Source of the DNA: CAXXXW01 sp963665555
GTDB taxonomy: Bacteria; Pseudomonadota; Alphaproteobacteria; Thalassobaculales; Thalassobaculaceae
Direction of reading: 5' to 3'
NCBI GenBank assembly: GCA_963665555.2
Contig: OY762308.1
Location: forward strand, 1,550,001 to 1,614,000
Length of the DNA: 64,000 nt
In this document: positions 18,642-27,915 of the stretch, one piece after another
Layout: each line of letters starts with the position of its first letter
How positions within the stretch are numbered: the stretch's first letter is position 1
Notes under the pieces: generated by a model
Databases searched by the model: none
The model's input: only the letters and a program-made list of their open reading frames with translations
Told to the model about the DNA's origin: nothing
Position numbers and translations under genes: made by a program

Positions 18642-19516
18642 GGCCCGCCGCCCCCGGCCGCGCCGCCCGGCGGGGGCACGACCCCGTCGAGGCGGTAGTC
18701 CAGCAGCCGCAGATGCTCCAGCCGGTCCCAGTCCACCAGCGGCTTGACGCGCGCGCCCGACGCGCCGACGGAGGCGACGGTGCCCACCGGGATGCCCGGC
18801 GGCAGCGCGCCGCCGAGGCCCGACGTCACCACCGCGTCGCCGGTCGAGATCGCGGCGTTCTGCGGCAGGAACAGCAGTTCCGGCCGGTTCGAGTTGTCGC
18901 CCGACAGCACGCCCGGATCGCGCGTCGTCCGCACCGTCACGGGAATCCGCGAGTTGAGGTCGGTCACCAGCAGGACCCGCGCGTGCAACTCGCCCACCTC
19001 GACCGTCACGCCGGCGAGGCCGGCCCCCGAAACCGCCGCCAGCCCGCGGCGCACGCCGTGGCGCCGGCCGGCGTTGACCAGCACGCTGCGCACGAAAGGC
19101 CCGCCGGCGTTCGAGATCGCGCGCGCCGAGATGTAGTCCGGCTCCGCCGGCGGCACGAAGCGGGCCAGCCTGCGCAGCGCCCGGTTCTCGGCTTGCAGCC
19201 CCTCCGCCGCGCGGCGCCATTCGCGCAGCCGCAGGTTCTCCTCGCGCAGGCGCGCGACCTCGCCGTGGAGGTCGCGCAGCGCGGCGGCCCCCTCGACCGC
19301 GCGCGCCACCGCGCCGGCCGGCTCGGCCAGGACTTCGAGGACGGGCGTCGCGGCGTCGGCGATGGCGAGCCGGGCGCGCTCGACGACGACCGAATCGGCC
19401 TTGCCGAACAGCATCGTCGCGAAGGCGGCCGCGACCAGCGCGCCGAAGGCGAAACGGCGCCAGAGCGACTGGACCGGGCGGGCCATCCTGACGACGATCG
19501 CCGGTCTCAGGGCCAT
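18638..19516 (-). CDS. mreC: rod-shape-determining protein MreC
   Basis: The protein has 292 residues with a short cytoplasmic tail, one membrane helix (about residues 22-38), a leucine/arginine-rich coiled coil at about 82-118 (LHGEVARLREENLRLREWRR) and the beta-rich MreC domain (VNAGRRHGVRRGLAAVSGAGLAG and later PPGIPVGTVASV). MreC forms periplasmic filaments that activate PBP2-RodA. The C-terminus is glycine/proline-rich and shorter than in some relatives. Confidence 0.94.
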   Translation of the reverse strand: MALRPAIVVRMARPVQSLWRRFAFGALVAAAFATMLFGKADSVVVERARLAIADAATPVLEVLAEPAGAVARAVEGAAALRDLHGEVARLREENLRLREWRRAAEGLQAENRALRRLARFVPPAEPDYISARAISNAGGPFVRSVLVNAGRRHGVRRGLAAVSGAGLAGVTVEVGELHARVLLVTDLNSRIPVTVRTTRDPGVLSGDNSNRPELLFLPQNAAISTGDAVVTSGLGGALPPGIPVGTVASVGASGARVKPLVDWDRLEHLRLLDYRLDGVVPPPGGAAGGGGP

Positions 19517-19574
19517 CTCCGCCCCCTTCCCCCTTCCCTTGTCCGCGCCGGCGCCGGCGCCCGCGCCGCGCCGG

Positions 19575-20615
19575 TCAGTTGGCGCCGATCAGCACGTTGC
19601 GCAGCACCTTCATCTCCTCCAGGCACCGCCCGGTGCCGAGCGCCACGCAGGACAGCGGCTCGTCGGCGATCGAGACCGGCAGCGCGGTGGAGTGGCGCAG
19701 CACGTAGTCCATGTTGCCCAGCAGCGCGCCGCCGCCGGTCAGCACGATCCCCTTGTCCACGATGTCGGCCGCCAGTTCCGGCGGCGTCTGTTCGAGCGCC
19801 ATCTTGACCGCCTCGACGATCTGGCTCACCGGCTCGGTCAGGCTTTCGGCGATCTGGCTCTGGTCGATCACCAGCTCCTTGGGCACGCCGTTCAGCAGGT
19901 CGCGCCCCTTGATCTCCATGGTCTGGCCGGCGCCGTCCTCCGGCGGGTAGGCGGAGCCGATCTGCTTCTTGATCCGCTCGGCGCTGCCCTCGCCGATCAG
20001 GAGGTTATGGTTGCGGCGGATATAGGCGATGATCGCCTCGTCCATCTTGTCGCCGCCGACCCGCACCGAGCGCGAATAGACGATGCCGCCGAGCGAGAGC
20101 ACGGCGACCTCCGTCGTGCCGCCGCCGATGTCCACGACCATGGAGCCGGTCGGCTCGGTCACCGGCAGGTTGGCGCCGATGGCGGCGGCCATCGGCTCCT
20201 CGATCAGGAAGACGCGGCGCGCGCCAGCGCTCTCGGCCGATTCCCGGATCGCGCGCCGCTCCACGGCGGTCGAGCCGGACGGGACGCAGACGATGACCTG
20301 CGGGCTGGCGAAGCTGCGCCGGTTGTGCACCTTGCGGATGAAATGCTTGATCATTTCCTCCGCCACCTCGAAATCGGCGATCACGCCGTCGCGCAGCGGC
20401 CGGATGGCCTGGATGTTGCCGGGCGTGCGGCCCAGCATCTGCTTGGCCTCCTCGCCGACGGCGAGCACGCGCTTGCGCGCCTTCACGGTGGCGATGGCGA
20501 CCACGGAAGGCTCGTTCAGCACGATGCTGCGCCCCTTGACGTAGACGAGCGTGTTCGCCGTGCCGAGGTCGATCGCCATGTCGGCCGAAAGCATTCCGAG
20601 GAGGTTCGCGAACAT
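19575..20615 (-). CDS. mreB: rod-shape-determining actin homologue MreB
   Basis: ATP-dependent actin-like protein that forms membrane filaments guiding cell-wall synthesis. The 346 residues include phosphate-1 MAIDLGTANTLVYVKG, phosphate-2 MVVDIGGGTTEVAVLSLGG and the adenosine motif VLTGGGALLGNMDYVL. The length is standard. It is first in the operon, 58 bp ahead of mreC. Confidence 0.97.
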   Translation of the reverse strand: MFANLLGMLSADMAIDLGTANTLVYVKGRSIVLNEPSVVAIATVKARKRVLAVGEEAKQMLGRTPGNIQAIRPLRDGVIADFEVAEEMIKHFIRKVHNRRSFASPQVIVCVPSGSTAVERRAIRESAESAGARRVFLIEEPMAAAIGANLPVTEPTGSMVVDIGGGTTEVAVLSLGGIVYSRSVRVGGDKMDEAIIAYIRRNHNLLIGEGSAERIKKQIGSAYPPEDGAGQTMEIKGRDLLNGVPKELVIDQSQIAESLTEPVSQIVEAVKMALEQTPPELAADIVDKGIVLTGGGALLGNMDYVLRHSTALPVSIADEPLSCVALGTGRCLEEMKVLRNVLIGAN

Positions 20616-20676
20616 CGAGGGGCATCCGTGACGATCGGCCCGGCCCGGACGATTCGCCCGCGCCTCGCGGCCCCGC

Positions 20677-20705
20677 CGTATAGCACGGAAGCGGGGTTTC
20701 CCGAA
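20677..20705 (-). promoter_or_regulatory. weak candidate promoter for mreB
   Basis: On the reverse strand TATACG (20677-20682) follows TTCGGG (20700-20705) with 17 bp between. The -10 box matches TATAAT at four of six positions and the -35 box only weakly. It is the only AT-containing box in the 129-bp gap upstream of mreB. Confidence 0.3.
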
Positions 20706-20744
20706 AGCCGGGCCGCGCCCGCCGGGCCGGCCGGCGGCCCGCGC

Positions 20745-21173
20745 CTACACGAACCGCGCGGGCATCCAGCGCAGCCGGCGGCGTTCGAGGCGGGAGCGCG
20801 CCGTCTCCCCCTCGTAGTCGATGGGCGACGGCTCCGGCACCCGCTCCGGCGCGATGTCGAGGGCGTTGACCACGCAGGTGGCCAGCGTCCGGCCCGCCGC
20901 CCCGTCCTCCATCGTCGCCGCGACATAGACGCCGCAGGCGGCGCAGACGATGTAGTCGGTGATCCCCAGCCCCATGCGGTAGCGCGACAGCTTGCCCTCG
21001 TCCGCGACGGCGATCTCCAGCCGCCCGTCCGGGTCCGCCGTCGCGCGCACATTGTGCTTGCGGCAGAAGGAGCACTGGCAGGCCCGGACCGGCAGGTCCT
21101 CGAACGCGCCGGCGGCGTGGAAGGCGAGCCGGAGGTTGCCGCAATGGCAGCCGCCCTCGATCCGCTCGGCCAT
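20745..21173 (-). CDS. GFA/CENP-V domain zinc protein
   Basis: A 142-residue protein of the GFA family, named after glutathione-dependent formaldehyde-activating enzyme. Cysteines are arranged as expected for zinc binding: GGCHCGNLRL, then ACQCSFCRKHNV, then CAACGVYVAA. Many family members have no proven enzymatic role. Unlike the typical motif ending in CGC, the last cluster here reads CAAC only. It stands between mreB and rpsA on the same strand, 26 bp after rpsA, so it could be read through from rpsA. Confidence 0.85.
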   Translation of the reverse strand: MAERIEGGCHCGNLRLAFHAAGAFEDLPVRACQCSFCRKHNVRATADPDGRLEIAVADEGKLSRYRMGLGITDYIVCAACGVYVAATMEDGAAGRTLATCVVNALDIAPERVPEPSPIDYEGETARSRLERRRLRWMPARFV

Positions 21174-21199
21174 CGCCCACCCCCGGCCCGGCGCGCGGC

Positions 21200-22915
21200 C
21201 TACTCCCGCGCCTTCTGCTCCTCCGCGCGCTGGCGGAGCGCCGCGCCGAGGATGTCGCCGAGGCTGGCGCCGCTGTCGGAGGAGCCGTAATCCTCCATCG
21301 CCCGCTTCTCCTCCTCGACCTCGCGCGCCTTGATCGACAGGGTGAGGCGCCGGCTCTTCTGGTCGATCTGCGTGACCTTGGCGTCCACCTTCTCGCCGAC
21401 CGCGAAACGGTCCGGGCGCTGCTCCGAACGGTCGCGCGACAGGTCCGACTTGCGGATGAAGCCGGGGATGCCGTCGGCCACCGTCACGTCGAGGCCGGCG
21501 TCGGTCAGCCGGGCGACGGTGCAGGTGACGACGGCGCCCCGGCGCACGCCGGCCGCGCCGGCCCGGAACGGGTCCTCGCCCAGCTGCTTGACGCCGAGGG
21601 AGATGCGCTCCTTGTCCGGGTTGATGTCGAGGATCTTGGCCCGGACGATGTCGCCGCGCTTGTAGTCCTTGATCGCGTCCTCGCCCGGCCGCTCCCAGTC
21701 GAGGTCGGAGAGGTGGACCATGCCGTCGAGTTCGCCGGACAGCGCGACGAACAGGCCGAACTCGGTGATGTTCCTGACCTCGCCCTCGATCTCGGTGCCG
21801 ATCGGGGAGCGGGCCATGAAGTCCTCCCACAGGTTGGGCAGGCACTGCTTCAGGCCGAGCGAGATGCGCCGCTTCACCGGGTCCACGTCGAGCACCATCA
21901 CCTCGACCTCCTGGCTGGTCGAGACGATCTTGCCCGGATGGACGTTCTTCTTGGTCCAGCTCATCTCGGAGACATGGACCAGCCCCTCGATCCCCGGCTC
22001 CAGCTCCACGAAGGCGCCGTAGTCGGTGATGTTGGTGACGCGGCCGGTGAACCTGGTGGCGACCGGGTACTTGGCGACCACGCCCTCCCACGGATCGGCC
22101 TGCAGCTGCTTCATGCCGAGCGAGATGCGCTGCGTCTCCGGGTTGAAGCGGATCACCTGCACGCTGACCGTCTGGCCGATCTGCACCGCCTCGGTCGGGT
22201 GGTTGATGCGCCGCCAGGCGATGTCGGTGACGTGCAGCAGGCCGTCCACGCCGCCGAGATCGACGAAGGCGCCGTAGTCGGTGATGTTCTTGACCACGCC
22301 CTGGAGGACCTGGCCCTCCTTCAGGTTGGCGATCAGCTCCGAGCGCGCCTCGGCGCGGCTCTCCTCCAGCACGGCGCGGCGCGAGACGACGATGTTGCCG
22401 CGCCGGCGGTCCATCTTGAGGATCTGGAAGGGCTGCGGCGTGCCGAGCAGCGGGCCGATGTCGCGCACCGGGCGGATGTCCACCTGGCTGCCGGGCAGGA
22501 AGGCGGTGGCGCCGGACAGGTCCACCGTGAAGCCGCCCTTCACCCGGCCGAAGATCGCGCCGGTCACCCGCTCGGAATTGTCGAACGCCTTCTCCAGCAC
22601 CGACCAGGCCTCCTCGCGCCGGGCCTTCTCGCGGCTCAGCATCGCCTCGCCGTTGCGGTCCTCCATGCGCTCGACATAGACCTCGACCTCGTGGCCCGGC
22701 TCGAGGCCGTGCTCCCGTCCCGGCGGGGCGAACTCCTTGAGCGCGACCCGGCCCTCCGATTTGAGGCCCACGTCGATCAGGGCGTGGTCGCCCTCGATGG
22801 AAACGACGACGCCCTTGACCACGCTGCCTTCGATGCTGACGTGGTCGCCGAGGGCCTCGGCGAGCAGGGCGTCGAAATTCTCCGTCTCGACGCCGGCCGC
22901 GGCGATTTCAGCCAT
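21200..22915 (-). CDS. rpsA: 30S ribosomal protein S1
   Basis: mRNA-binding ribosomal protein needed for translation initiation. The 571 residues contain six S1 RNA-binding repeats, recognisable by recurring GxVxxITDYGAFVDL-type segments (GVVKNITDYGAFVDLGGVDGLLHVTD, GRVTNITDYGAFVELEPGIEGLVHVSE, GEVRNITEFGLFVALSGELDGMVHLSD). It ends in an acidic/basic tail. The order aroA-cmk-rpsA is characteristic of alphaproteobacteria. Confidence 0.97.
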   Translation of the reverse strand: MAEIAAAGVETENFDALLAEALGDHVSIEGSVVKGVVVSIEGDHALIDVGLKSEGRVALKEFAPPGREHGLEPGHEVEVYVERMEDRNGEAMLSREKARREEAWSVLEKAFDNSERVTGAIFGRVKGGFTVDLSGATAFLPGSQVDIRPVRDIGPLLGTPQPFQILKMDRRRGNIVVSRRAVLEESRAEARSELIANLKEGQVLQGVVKNITDYGAFVDLGGVDGLLHVTDIAWRRINHPTEAVQIGQTVSVQVIRFNPETQRISLGMKQLQADPWEGVVAKYPVATRFTGRVTNITDYGAFVELEPGIEGLVHVSEMSWTKKNVHPGKIVSTSQEVEVMVLDVDPVKRRISLGLKQCLPNLWEDFMARSPIGTEIEGEVRNITEFGLFVALSGELDGMVHLSDLDWERPGEDAIKDYKRGDIVRAKILDINPDKERISLGVKQLGEDPFRAGAAGVRRGAVVTCTVARLTDAGLDVTVADGIPGFIRKSDLSRDRSEQRPDRFAVGEKVDAKVTQIDQKSRRLTLSIKAREVEEEKRAMEDYGSSDSGASLGDILGAALRQRAEEQKARE

Positions 22916-22999
22916 GGAAACTCCCTGTCGTTCGTCGGTGGCCCGGAGGCGCGTTCCCGCGTTCCGGGCGTCGTCCGGGCCGGTCCCCCGGCCCGGGGC

Positions 23000-23018
23000 G
23001 GGCCGGCATGGCCGGCCC
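23000..23018. terminator. hairpin between cmk and rpsA
   Basis: A perfect 8-bp stem (GGGCCGGC and GCCGGCCC) with loop ATG lies in the 150-bp gap between cmk and rpsA. It could be a terminator or part of the rpsA leader, which is often autoregulated by S1 in other bacteria. There is no T-run. Confidence 0.3.
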
Positions 23019-23065
23019 CCGTCGGGTTGCGCGAGCCGGCCCGGCGCCGAGGCGCGGCCGGCGGT

Positions 23066-23701
23066 TCACGCCCTTGCCGACTCGACGAAGGCGCGCGCGC
23101 GTTCGAAGGCCGCGTCGGGGTCGAGGCGCGTGGTGTCCAGTTCCATCGCATCCCCGGCCTTGCGCAGCGGGGCGTCGGCGCGACCGGAATCGCGCGCGTC
23201 GCGCTCCCGCAAGTCGGCAAGAACGCGGGCATATATAGACGCCTCGCCGCGCGCGAGCAACTCCCTGTGCCGGCGCCCGGCGCGCGTTTCGAGATCGGCG
23301 ACGACGAAGATCTTCCGTTCCGCCCCGGGGCAGACGACGGTGCCGATGTCGCGCCCGTCCAGCACCGCGCCGGGCGCGCCGCCGGGCGGGGCGGCGGCGA
23401 AGCGGCGCTGGAGGTCGAGCAGCGCCGCGCGCACGCCGGGAAAGGCGGCGGCCCGGGAGGCGGCGGCCCCGACGCGGGCGCTCCGGACCTCCGGGTCCCC
23501 GGCCAGCGCCGGGTCGAGGCCGCGCGCCGCCGCCGCCGCGGCGGCCGGGTCCGCCGGGTCGCCGCCCGCGCGCAGCGCCGCCAGCGCGACGGCCCGGTAG
23601 AGCGCGCCGGTGTCGAGATGCGCGTAGCCGAAATGCGCCGCCAGCCGCCGCGCGACGGTCCCCTTGCCCGACGCCGCCGGACCGTCGATGGCGACGATCA
23701 C
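23066..23701 (-). CDS. cmk: cytidylate kinase
   Basis: Phosphorylates CMP and dCMP with ATP. The 211-residue protein opens with the P-loop IVAIDGPAASGKGTVARRLA, then YAHLDTGALYRAVAL and LDGRDIGTVVCPGAERKIFV, and has the RHRELLARGE region that contacts nucleotide. The start is GTG, overlapping the aroA stop as GTGA, so translation is probably coupled to aroA. Confidence 0.95.
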   Translation of the reverse strand: MIVAIDGPAASGKGTVARRLAAHFGYAHLDTGALYRAVALAALRAGGDPADPAAAAAAARGLDPALAGDPEVRSARVGAAASRAAAFPGVRAALLDLQRRFAAAPPGGAPGAVLDGRDIGTVVCPGAERKIFVVADLETRAGRRHRELLARGEASIYARVLADLRERDARDSGRADAPLRKAGDAMELDTTRLDPDAAFERARAFVESARA

Positions 23702-25032
23702 GCCGCCCCCTCCTCCCGGATGTCGGCGCCGAGGCGGCGCATGGCCCCGGCGAAACCGGGGAAGCTGGTGGCGATCGTCGCGCCGTCGTCGATCCGGACC
23801 CCCTCCCGCGCGGCGAGGCCGAGCGCGAGGAAGGCCATGGCGATCCGGTGGTCCATGTCGGCGGCGATCGTCGCGCCGCCCGGGATCGCGCCGCCCGTCC
23901 CGTGGACGACGAGGCTGTCCTCGCCCTCCTCCACCGCGACGCCGCAGGCGGCCAGCCCGCGGGCGATGGCGGCCAGCCGGTCGCTCTCCTTCACCCTGAG
24001 TTCGGCGAGGCCGCGCATGGTCGTCGTCCCCTCGGCGTGGGCGGCGGCGACCGCGAGCGCGGGGTATTCGTCGATCGCCCGGGGCGCGATCTCCGCCGGG
24101 ACCTCGATCCCGCGCAGCGGGCCGGAGCGGACCGCGATGTCGGCCAGGGGCTCGCCCCCGTCGTCCTCCAGCGGCGCGATGTCGAGGTCCGCGCCCATCT
24201 CGGCGAGGATTTCGTAGAGGCCGGAGCGCAGCGGGTTCATGCCGACGCCGGCGAGGCGGAGCTCCGATCCCGGAACGACCAGCGCGGCGACGACCGGGAA
24301 GGCCGCCGAGGACGGGTCGGCCGGCACGCGGACGCGCCGCCCGGCGAGCTCGGCCTCCCCCGCCACGGCGACGGCGCGGCCGCCCTCCGCGCGTTCCTCG
24401 ACGCGCACCGTCGCGCCGAACTGGCGCAGCATGGTCTCGGTGTGGTCGCGGGTCGGGCGCGGCTCGACGATCCGGGTCTCGCCCGGCGCCGCCAGCCCGG
24501 CCAGCAGGATCGCCGACTTGACCTGGGCCGAGGCGACGGGAAGCGTGTATTCGACGGGCGCCAGCGTCTCCGGGCCGACGCAGGCGAGCGGCAGCCGCCC
24601 GCCCTCGCGCGCGACGAACCGCGCCCCCATGCGCTCCAGCGGGTCGATGACGCGCGCCATCGGCCGGCGGCGCAGCGAGGCGTCGCCCGTGAGGAAGGTC
24701 GCGCCCGGCGTCGCCGCCGCCACGCCCATGAGCAGGCGGACGCCGGTGCCGGAATTGCCGAGGTCGAGCACCCGGTCCGGCTCGTCCAGCCCGCCGGCGC
24801 CGCGCCCCGAAATCCGCCACGCGCCGTCCGCGCCCCGTTCGACGCCCGCGCCGAGGGCGCGCAGCGCGGCGGCCGTCCGCAGCACGTCCTCGCCCTCCAG
24901 CAGGCCCTCGACAACCGTCTCCCCGAAGGCGAGCGCGCCCAGGATCAGCGCGCGGTGGGAGATCGACTTGTCGCCGGGAACCGGCATGTCGCCGCGCAGG
25001 CCGCGCGACGGGCGGGCGATGAGCGTGGTCAC
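23698..25032 (-). CDS. aroA: 3-phosphoshikimate 1-carboxyvinyltransferase (EPSP synthase)
   Basis: Joins shikimate-3-phosphate and phosphoenolpyruvate in the sixth step of the chorismate pathway. The 444-residue protein has VPGDKSISHRALILGALAFGET at the N-terminus, LGNSGTGVRLLMG, and the C-terminal AELRVKESDRLAAIARGL and DHRIAMAFLALGL motifs. The length fits. Two other genes of the same pathway, aroK and aroB, lie together at 37.6-39.3 kb. Confidence 0.96.
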   Translation of the reverse strand: MTTLIARPSRGLRGDMPVPGDKSISHRALILGALAFGETVVEGLLEGEDVLRTAAALRALGAGVERGADGAWRISGRGAGGLDEPDRVLDLGNSGTGVRLLMGVAAATPGATFLTGDASLRRRPMARVIDPLERMGARFVAREGGRLPLACVGPETLAPVEYTLPVASAQVKSAILLAGLAAPGETRIVEPRPTRDHTETMLRQFGATVRVEERAEGGRAVAVAGEAELAGRRVRVPADPSSAAFPVVAALVVPGSELRLAGVGMNPLRSGLYEILAEMGADLDIAPLEDDGGEPLADIAVRSGPLRGIEVPAEIAPRAIDEYPALAVAAAHAEGTTTMRGLAELRVKESDRLAAIARGLAACGVAVEEGEDSLVVHGTGGAIPGGATIAADMDHRIAMAFLALGLAAREGVRIDDGATIATSFPGFAGAMRRLGADIREEGAA

Positions 25033-25197
25033 GGCGGCGGTCTCCCGGCGGGCGGACCGGGCGCGGTCCGGGCGGCGGCCGGCCGGCGCGCTCCGGCCGC
25101 GCGGGCGTGTTTAGCACGGAGTCCGGCGCCTGTCCGTCGGGATCGCGGGCGCGCCGGCCCCGGCCGGGCGGCGGCGCGGGAGCGGGGATTTTTCGCT

Positions 25198-25226
25198 TTG
25201 ACATCCCCCGCCCCGGTGGATATTCC
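25198..25226 (+). promoter_or_regulatory. candidate promoter for the acidic TIGR02300-like gene
   Basis: A perfect TTGACA at 25198-25203 is followed after 17 bp by TATTCC at 25221-25226 (or GATATT at 25219 with 15 bp). It sits about 45 bp upstream of the TTG start at 25271, in the gap diverging from aroA. Confidence 0.5.
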
Positions 25227-25270
25227 CGCGGCGCGGCCGGACGGCGGGCCGCGCTGCCGGAGGCGGGGAA

Positions 25271-25732
25271 TTGGCTAAACCGGAATGGGGCATCAAGCGG
25301 ATCTGCCAGTCATGCGGAACGCTGTATTACGACCTCCGCAAAACGCCCATCGTCTGTCCCAAATGCGGCGCCGAGTTCGACCCGGAGGCGGTCCTGAAGA
25401 GCCGGCGCGCCCGGCCGATCGCCGTCGAGGAGCCGAAGCCGCGCCGCCCCAAGGCCGCGGACGGCGAGGACGCCGAGGAGGAGGCCGGCGAGGACGAGGA
25501 CGGCGAGGAGGATTCGGACGCCGAGGACGAGGAGGAGAAGGACGAGGAGGGCGCGGACGACGGCCCCCCGGTCCTGACCGGCGACGGCGACGAGGACGAC
25601 GACGGCAAGGCGGCGATCCCCAGGATCGACGCCGACGGCGGCGCGCTCGACGGGGCGGGCGACGACGAGGAGTCCCTCCCCGAGGACGGGATCGGCGAGG
25701 AGGAGGACGACGCCGACGAGGACGCCCGCTAG
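25271..25732 (+). CDS. zinc-ribbon protein with acidic tail (TIGR02300/FYDLN-acid type)
   Basis: A 153-residue protein of unknown function that is typical of alphaproteobacteria. Residues 1-40 form a compact zinc ribbon: ICQSCGTLYYDL and IVCPKCGAEFDP, where family members usually have FYDLN. From about residue 60 to the end the chain is almost entirely Asp, Glu and Gly, giving a strongly acidic, probably disordered tail. I start at TTG (25271) because it gives MAKPEWG, the family's usual beginning, and GGAGG lies about eight bases before it. It diverges from aroA and precedes tRNA-Ala. Confidence 0.88.
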   Translation: MAKPEWGIKRICQSCGTLYYDLRKTPIVCPKCGAEFDPEAVLKSRRARPIAVEEPKPRRPKAADGEDAEEEAGEDEDGEEDSDAEDEEEKDEEGADDGPPVLTGDGDEDDDGKAAIPRIDADGGALDGAGDDEESLPEDGIGEEEDDADEDAR

Positions 25733-25831
25733 GGCCGCGCGCCCGCCCCCGCTTCGGGGCGGCGATTTCGCTTGCGAAAGCCCGGCGCCGGCGCTATGCA
25801 CCTCCGCGCGGCCCGTCGCGGCCGCCGCTCC

Positions 25832-25907
<76 letters not shown>

Positions 25908-25908
25908 C

Positions 25909-25945
25909 CGAAACCCCTCGGCAAACCGGGGGGTTTCGCCTTTCC
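25909..25945 (+). terminator. terminator of tRNA-Ala
   Basis: Directly after the tRNA, a 13-bp stem (25909-25921 with 25926-25938, one T-G pair) closes a CAAA loop and is followed by GCCTTTC. Position and strength fit an intrinsic terminator with a short U-run. Confidence 0.75.
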
Positions 25946-26079
25946 CGGCCTCCGCGCGCCGCGCCGCCGCCGGCCTCGCCCCGACGCCCGGAAACGGATG
26001 GACCGGCCCTCCGGCCCGGCCTATCGTTCCCCGGACGCCGGCGCGCCCCGCGCGGGCGGCGCGAGGAAAGGCGGCGGAC

Positions 26080-27009
26080 ATGAAAGTCGGAACGATCGGC
26101 CTCGGCGGCATGGGCGGCCCCATCGCCGAATGCATCCTGCGCGCGGGCCACGAGGTGACCGTCGCGGACCTGCGCCCCGAACGGGTGGCGATCCTCGCGG
26201 CCGCCGGCGCGACGGCGGCGGCGACGCCGGCCGAGGTCGCGGCCGCCTCCGACATCGTGATCGCCTCGCTGCCCTCGAACGCGGCGAGCGAGGAGGTCGC
26301 CCTCGGCCCGGACGGCGCGCTCGCCGGCGCCAAGCAGGGCGACGTCTTCATCGACACCAGCACGATCTCGCCGGGCGTTATCCGCCGGATCGCCGAAGCG
26401 GCCGCCGAAAAGGGCGTCGGCGTGCTCGACGCGCCGGTCAGCGGCGGCATCGCGCAGCGGCGCGAGGGCCGGCTCACCGTCATGGTGGGCGGCGACGCCG
26501 CCGTGGTGGAGCGCGCGCGCCCGGCGCTGGAGGCGTTCGGGAGCAACGTCTTCCATGTCGGCGGGCTCGGCGCCGGCGCGACCGTGAAGCTGGTCAACAA
26601 CCTGATGATGGCGTGCAACGCCGCCGCCGCGCTCGAATGCACGCTGCTCGGCGTCAAGGCCGGCCTCGACCCGCGCGTCGTCCGCGAGGTGGTGGGGGTC
26701 AGCACCGGCGGCAGCCGCATCTTCGACAACATCGTCGGCCGGGCGCTGGATACGCCGTCCGCGCCGCCGCCCGGCGAGGGGCCGGGCCAGGGCCTGCACA
26801 CCGTCGCCAAGGATGTGCGCCTCGCGCTCGACCTCGCGCGCGAGACCGCGATGCCGATGCCGGTCGGCTCCGTCGCCGCCCAGGCCTGGATCGCGGCCGA
26901 GGCGAGGGGCCTCGCGGACCGCGAGATCTGGGCGCTGGCGGAAGTCTTCGAGGCGCTGTGCGGGACCGCGCTGCCGAAGCCGGACGGCGGCGCGGGAGGC
27001 GCGCCATGA
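26080..27009 (+). CDS. NAD(P)-dependent beta-hydroxyacid dehydrogenase (3-hydroxyisobutyrate dehydrogenase-like)
   Basis: The protein has 309 residues of the 6-phosphogluconate/3-hydroxyisobutyrate dehydrogenase superfamily. The N-terminus is a Rossmann fold (VGTIGLGGMGGPIAECILRAGHEVTV, then acidic D in VADLRPE favouring NAD). The substrate motif DAPVSGGIAQRREG and the catalytic lysine helix GATVKLVNNLMM are intact. It overlaps the next gene by four bases (ATGA). The pair probably oxidises or reduces related hydroxyacids; exact substrates are not predictable. Confidence 0.9.
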   Translation: MKVGTIGLGGMGGPIAECILRAGHEVTVADLRPERVAILAAAGATAAATPAEVAAASDIVIASLPSNAASEEVALGPDGALAGAKQGDVFIDTSTISPGVIRRIAEAAAEKGVGVLDAPVSGGIAQRREGRLTVMVGGDAAVVERARPALEAFGSNVFHVGGLGAGATVKLVNNLMMACNAAAALECTLLGVKAGLDPRVVREVVGVSTGGSRIFDNIVGRALDTPSAPPPGEGPGQGLHTVAKDVRLALDLARETAMPMPVGSVAAQAWIAAEARGLADREIWALAEVFEALCGTALPKPDGGAGGAP

Positions 27010-27878
27010 GCGCGGAGGCGGTCGGCTTCGTCGGGCTGGGGCACATGGGCGCGCCGATGGCGGCCCATGTCGCCGGGGCCGGGCGCGAACTCGTCGCCTT
27101 CGACATCGCCGGGACCCAGGCGCGCGCGCCGGCCGGCGCGGTTTGCGCCGGCTCGACCGAACAGGTCGCGGCGGCGGCGGGCGTGATCTTCCTCAGCCTG
27201 CCCGACGTGGCGGCCGGGCGCGAGGTCGTGGGGCGGATCGCGGGCGCGGCGGCGCCGGGCGCGCTGGTCGTCGACACCGCGACGGTCGGCCCGGCGGCCG
27301 CGCGCGAGGCCCACGCGCTGCTGGCGGCGCGCGGGATCGGCTATGTGGACGCGCCGGTCTCCGGCATGGCGGCGCGGGCGCGGGAGGGGACGCTGATCTC
27401 GATGTATTCGGGAAGCGCGGCGGACCTGGAGCGCGTCCGCCCGCTGGTCTCGCGCTATTCGGCCAGGCTGGTCCATGTCGGGACCGCGCCCGGCCAGGGG
27501 CAGACGATGAAGCTGGTCAACAACTTCCTCGCCATCTCCCATTTCGTCACGACCAGCGAGGCGATCGCGACCGGGCTTCGCGGCGGGCTGGACATGGGCG
27601 TCATGCTGGAGGTCATCGAGGGCGCGACGGGGCAGAACTTCGTCGCCAGCCACGTCTTCCCGCGCCACATGGCGACGGAAACCTACGACAGCGGCGGGGC
27701 GGCGACCCTGCCGCGCAAGGACCTGTCGCTGTTCGTCGCCGCCGCCGGCGAGATGGGCGCGCCGCGCCATGTCGCCCGGGCGACGCTGGAGGTGCTCGAC
27801 GCCTTTGCCGACAGCGAGCCGGAGTCCGACCAGTCCGCCATCTACCGCTTCATCCGCGACGGCGGCGAGCCGGGATAG
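27006..27878 (+). CDS. second beta-hydroxyacid dehydrogenase of the same family
   Basis: The 290-residue paralogue of the preceding gene has the same motif order: GFVGLGHMGAPMAAHVAGAGREL, DAPVSGMAARAREG and the lysine helix GQTMKLVNNFLAI. The two differ widely in sequence outside motifs, so this is an old duplication or two separately acquired genes, not a recent copy. The four-base overlap suggests coupled translation and perhaps a heteromeric or two-step use, which is inference. Confidence 0.9.
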   Translation: MSAEAVGFVGLGHMGAPMAAHVAGAGRELVAFDIAGTQARAPAGAVCAGSTEQVAAAAGVIFLSLPDVAAGREVVGRIAGAAAPGALVVDTATVGPAAAREAHALLAARGIGYVDAPVSGMAARAREGTLISMYSGSAADLERVRPLVSRYSARLVHVGTAPGQGQTMKLVNNFLAISHFVTTSEAIATGLRGGLDMGVMLEVIEGATGQNFVASHVFPRHMATETYDSGGAATLPRKDLSLFVAAAGEMGAPRHVARATLEVLDAFADSEPESDQSAIYRFIRDGGEPG

Positions 27879-27915
27879 GCCGGTCCGCGAGACAGGGAGC
27901 GCGTTCGCTCCCCCC

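Noticed and set aside
23702..25204. Long frame fusing cmk with upstream sequence.
   Set aside because: The upstream part is the aroA gene read out of frame; the GTG at 23701 begins directly with the cytidylate kinase P-loop region.
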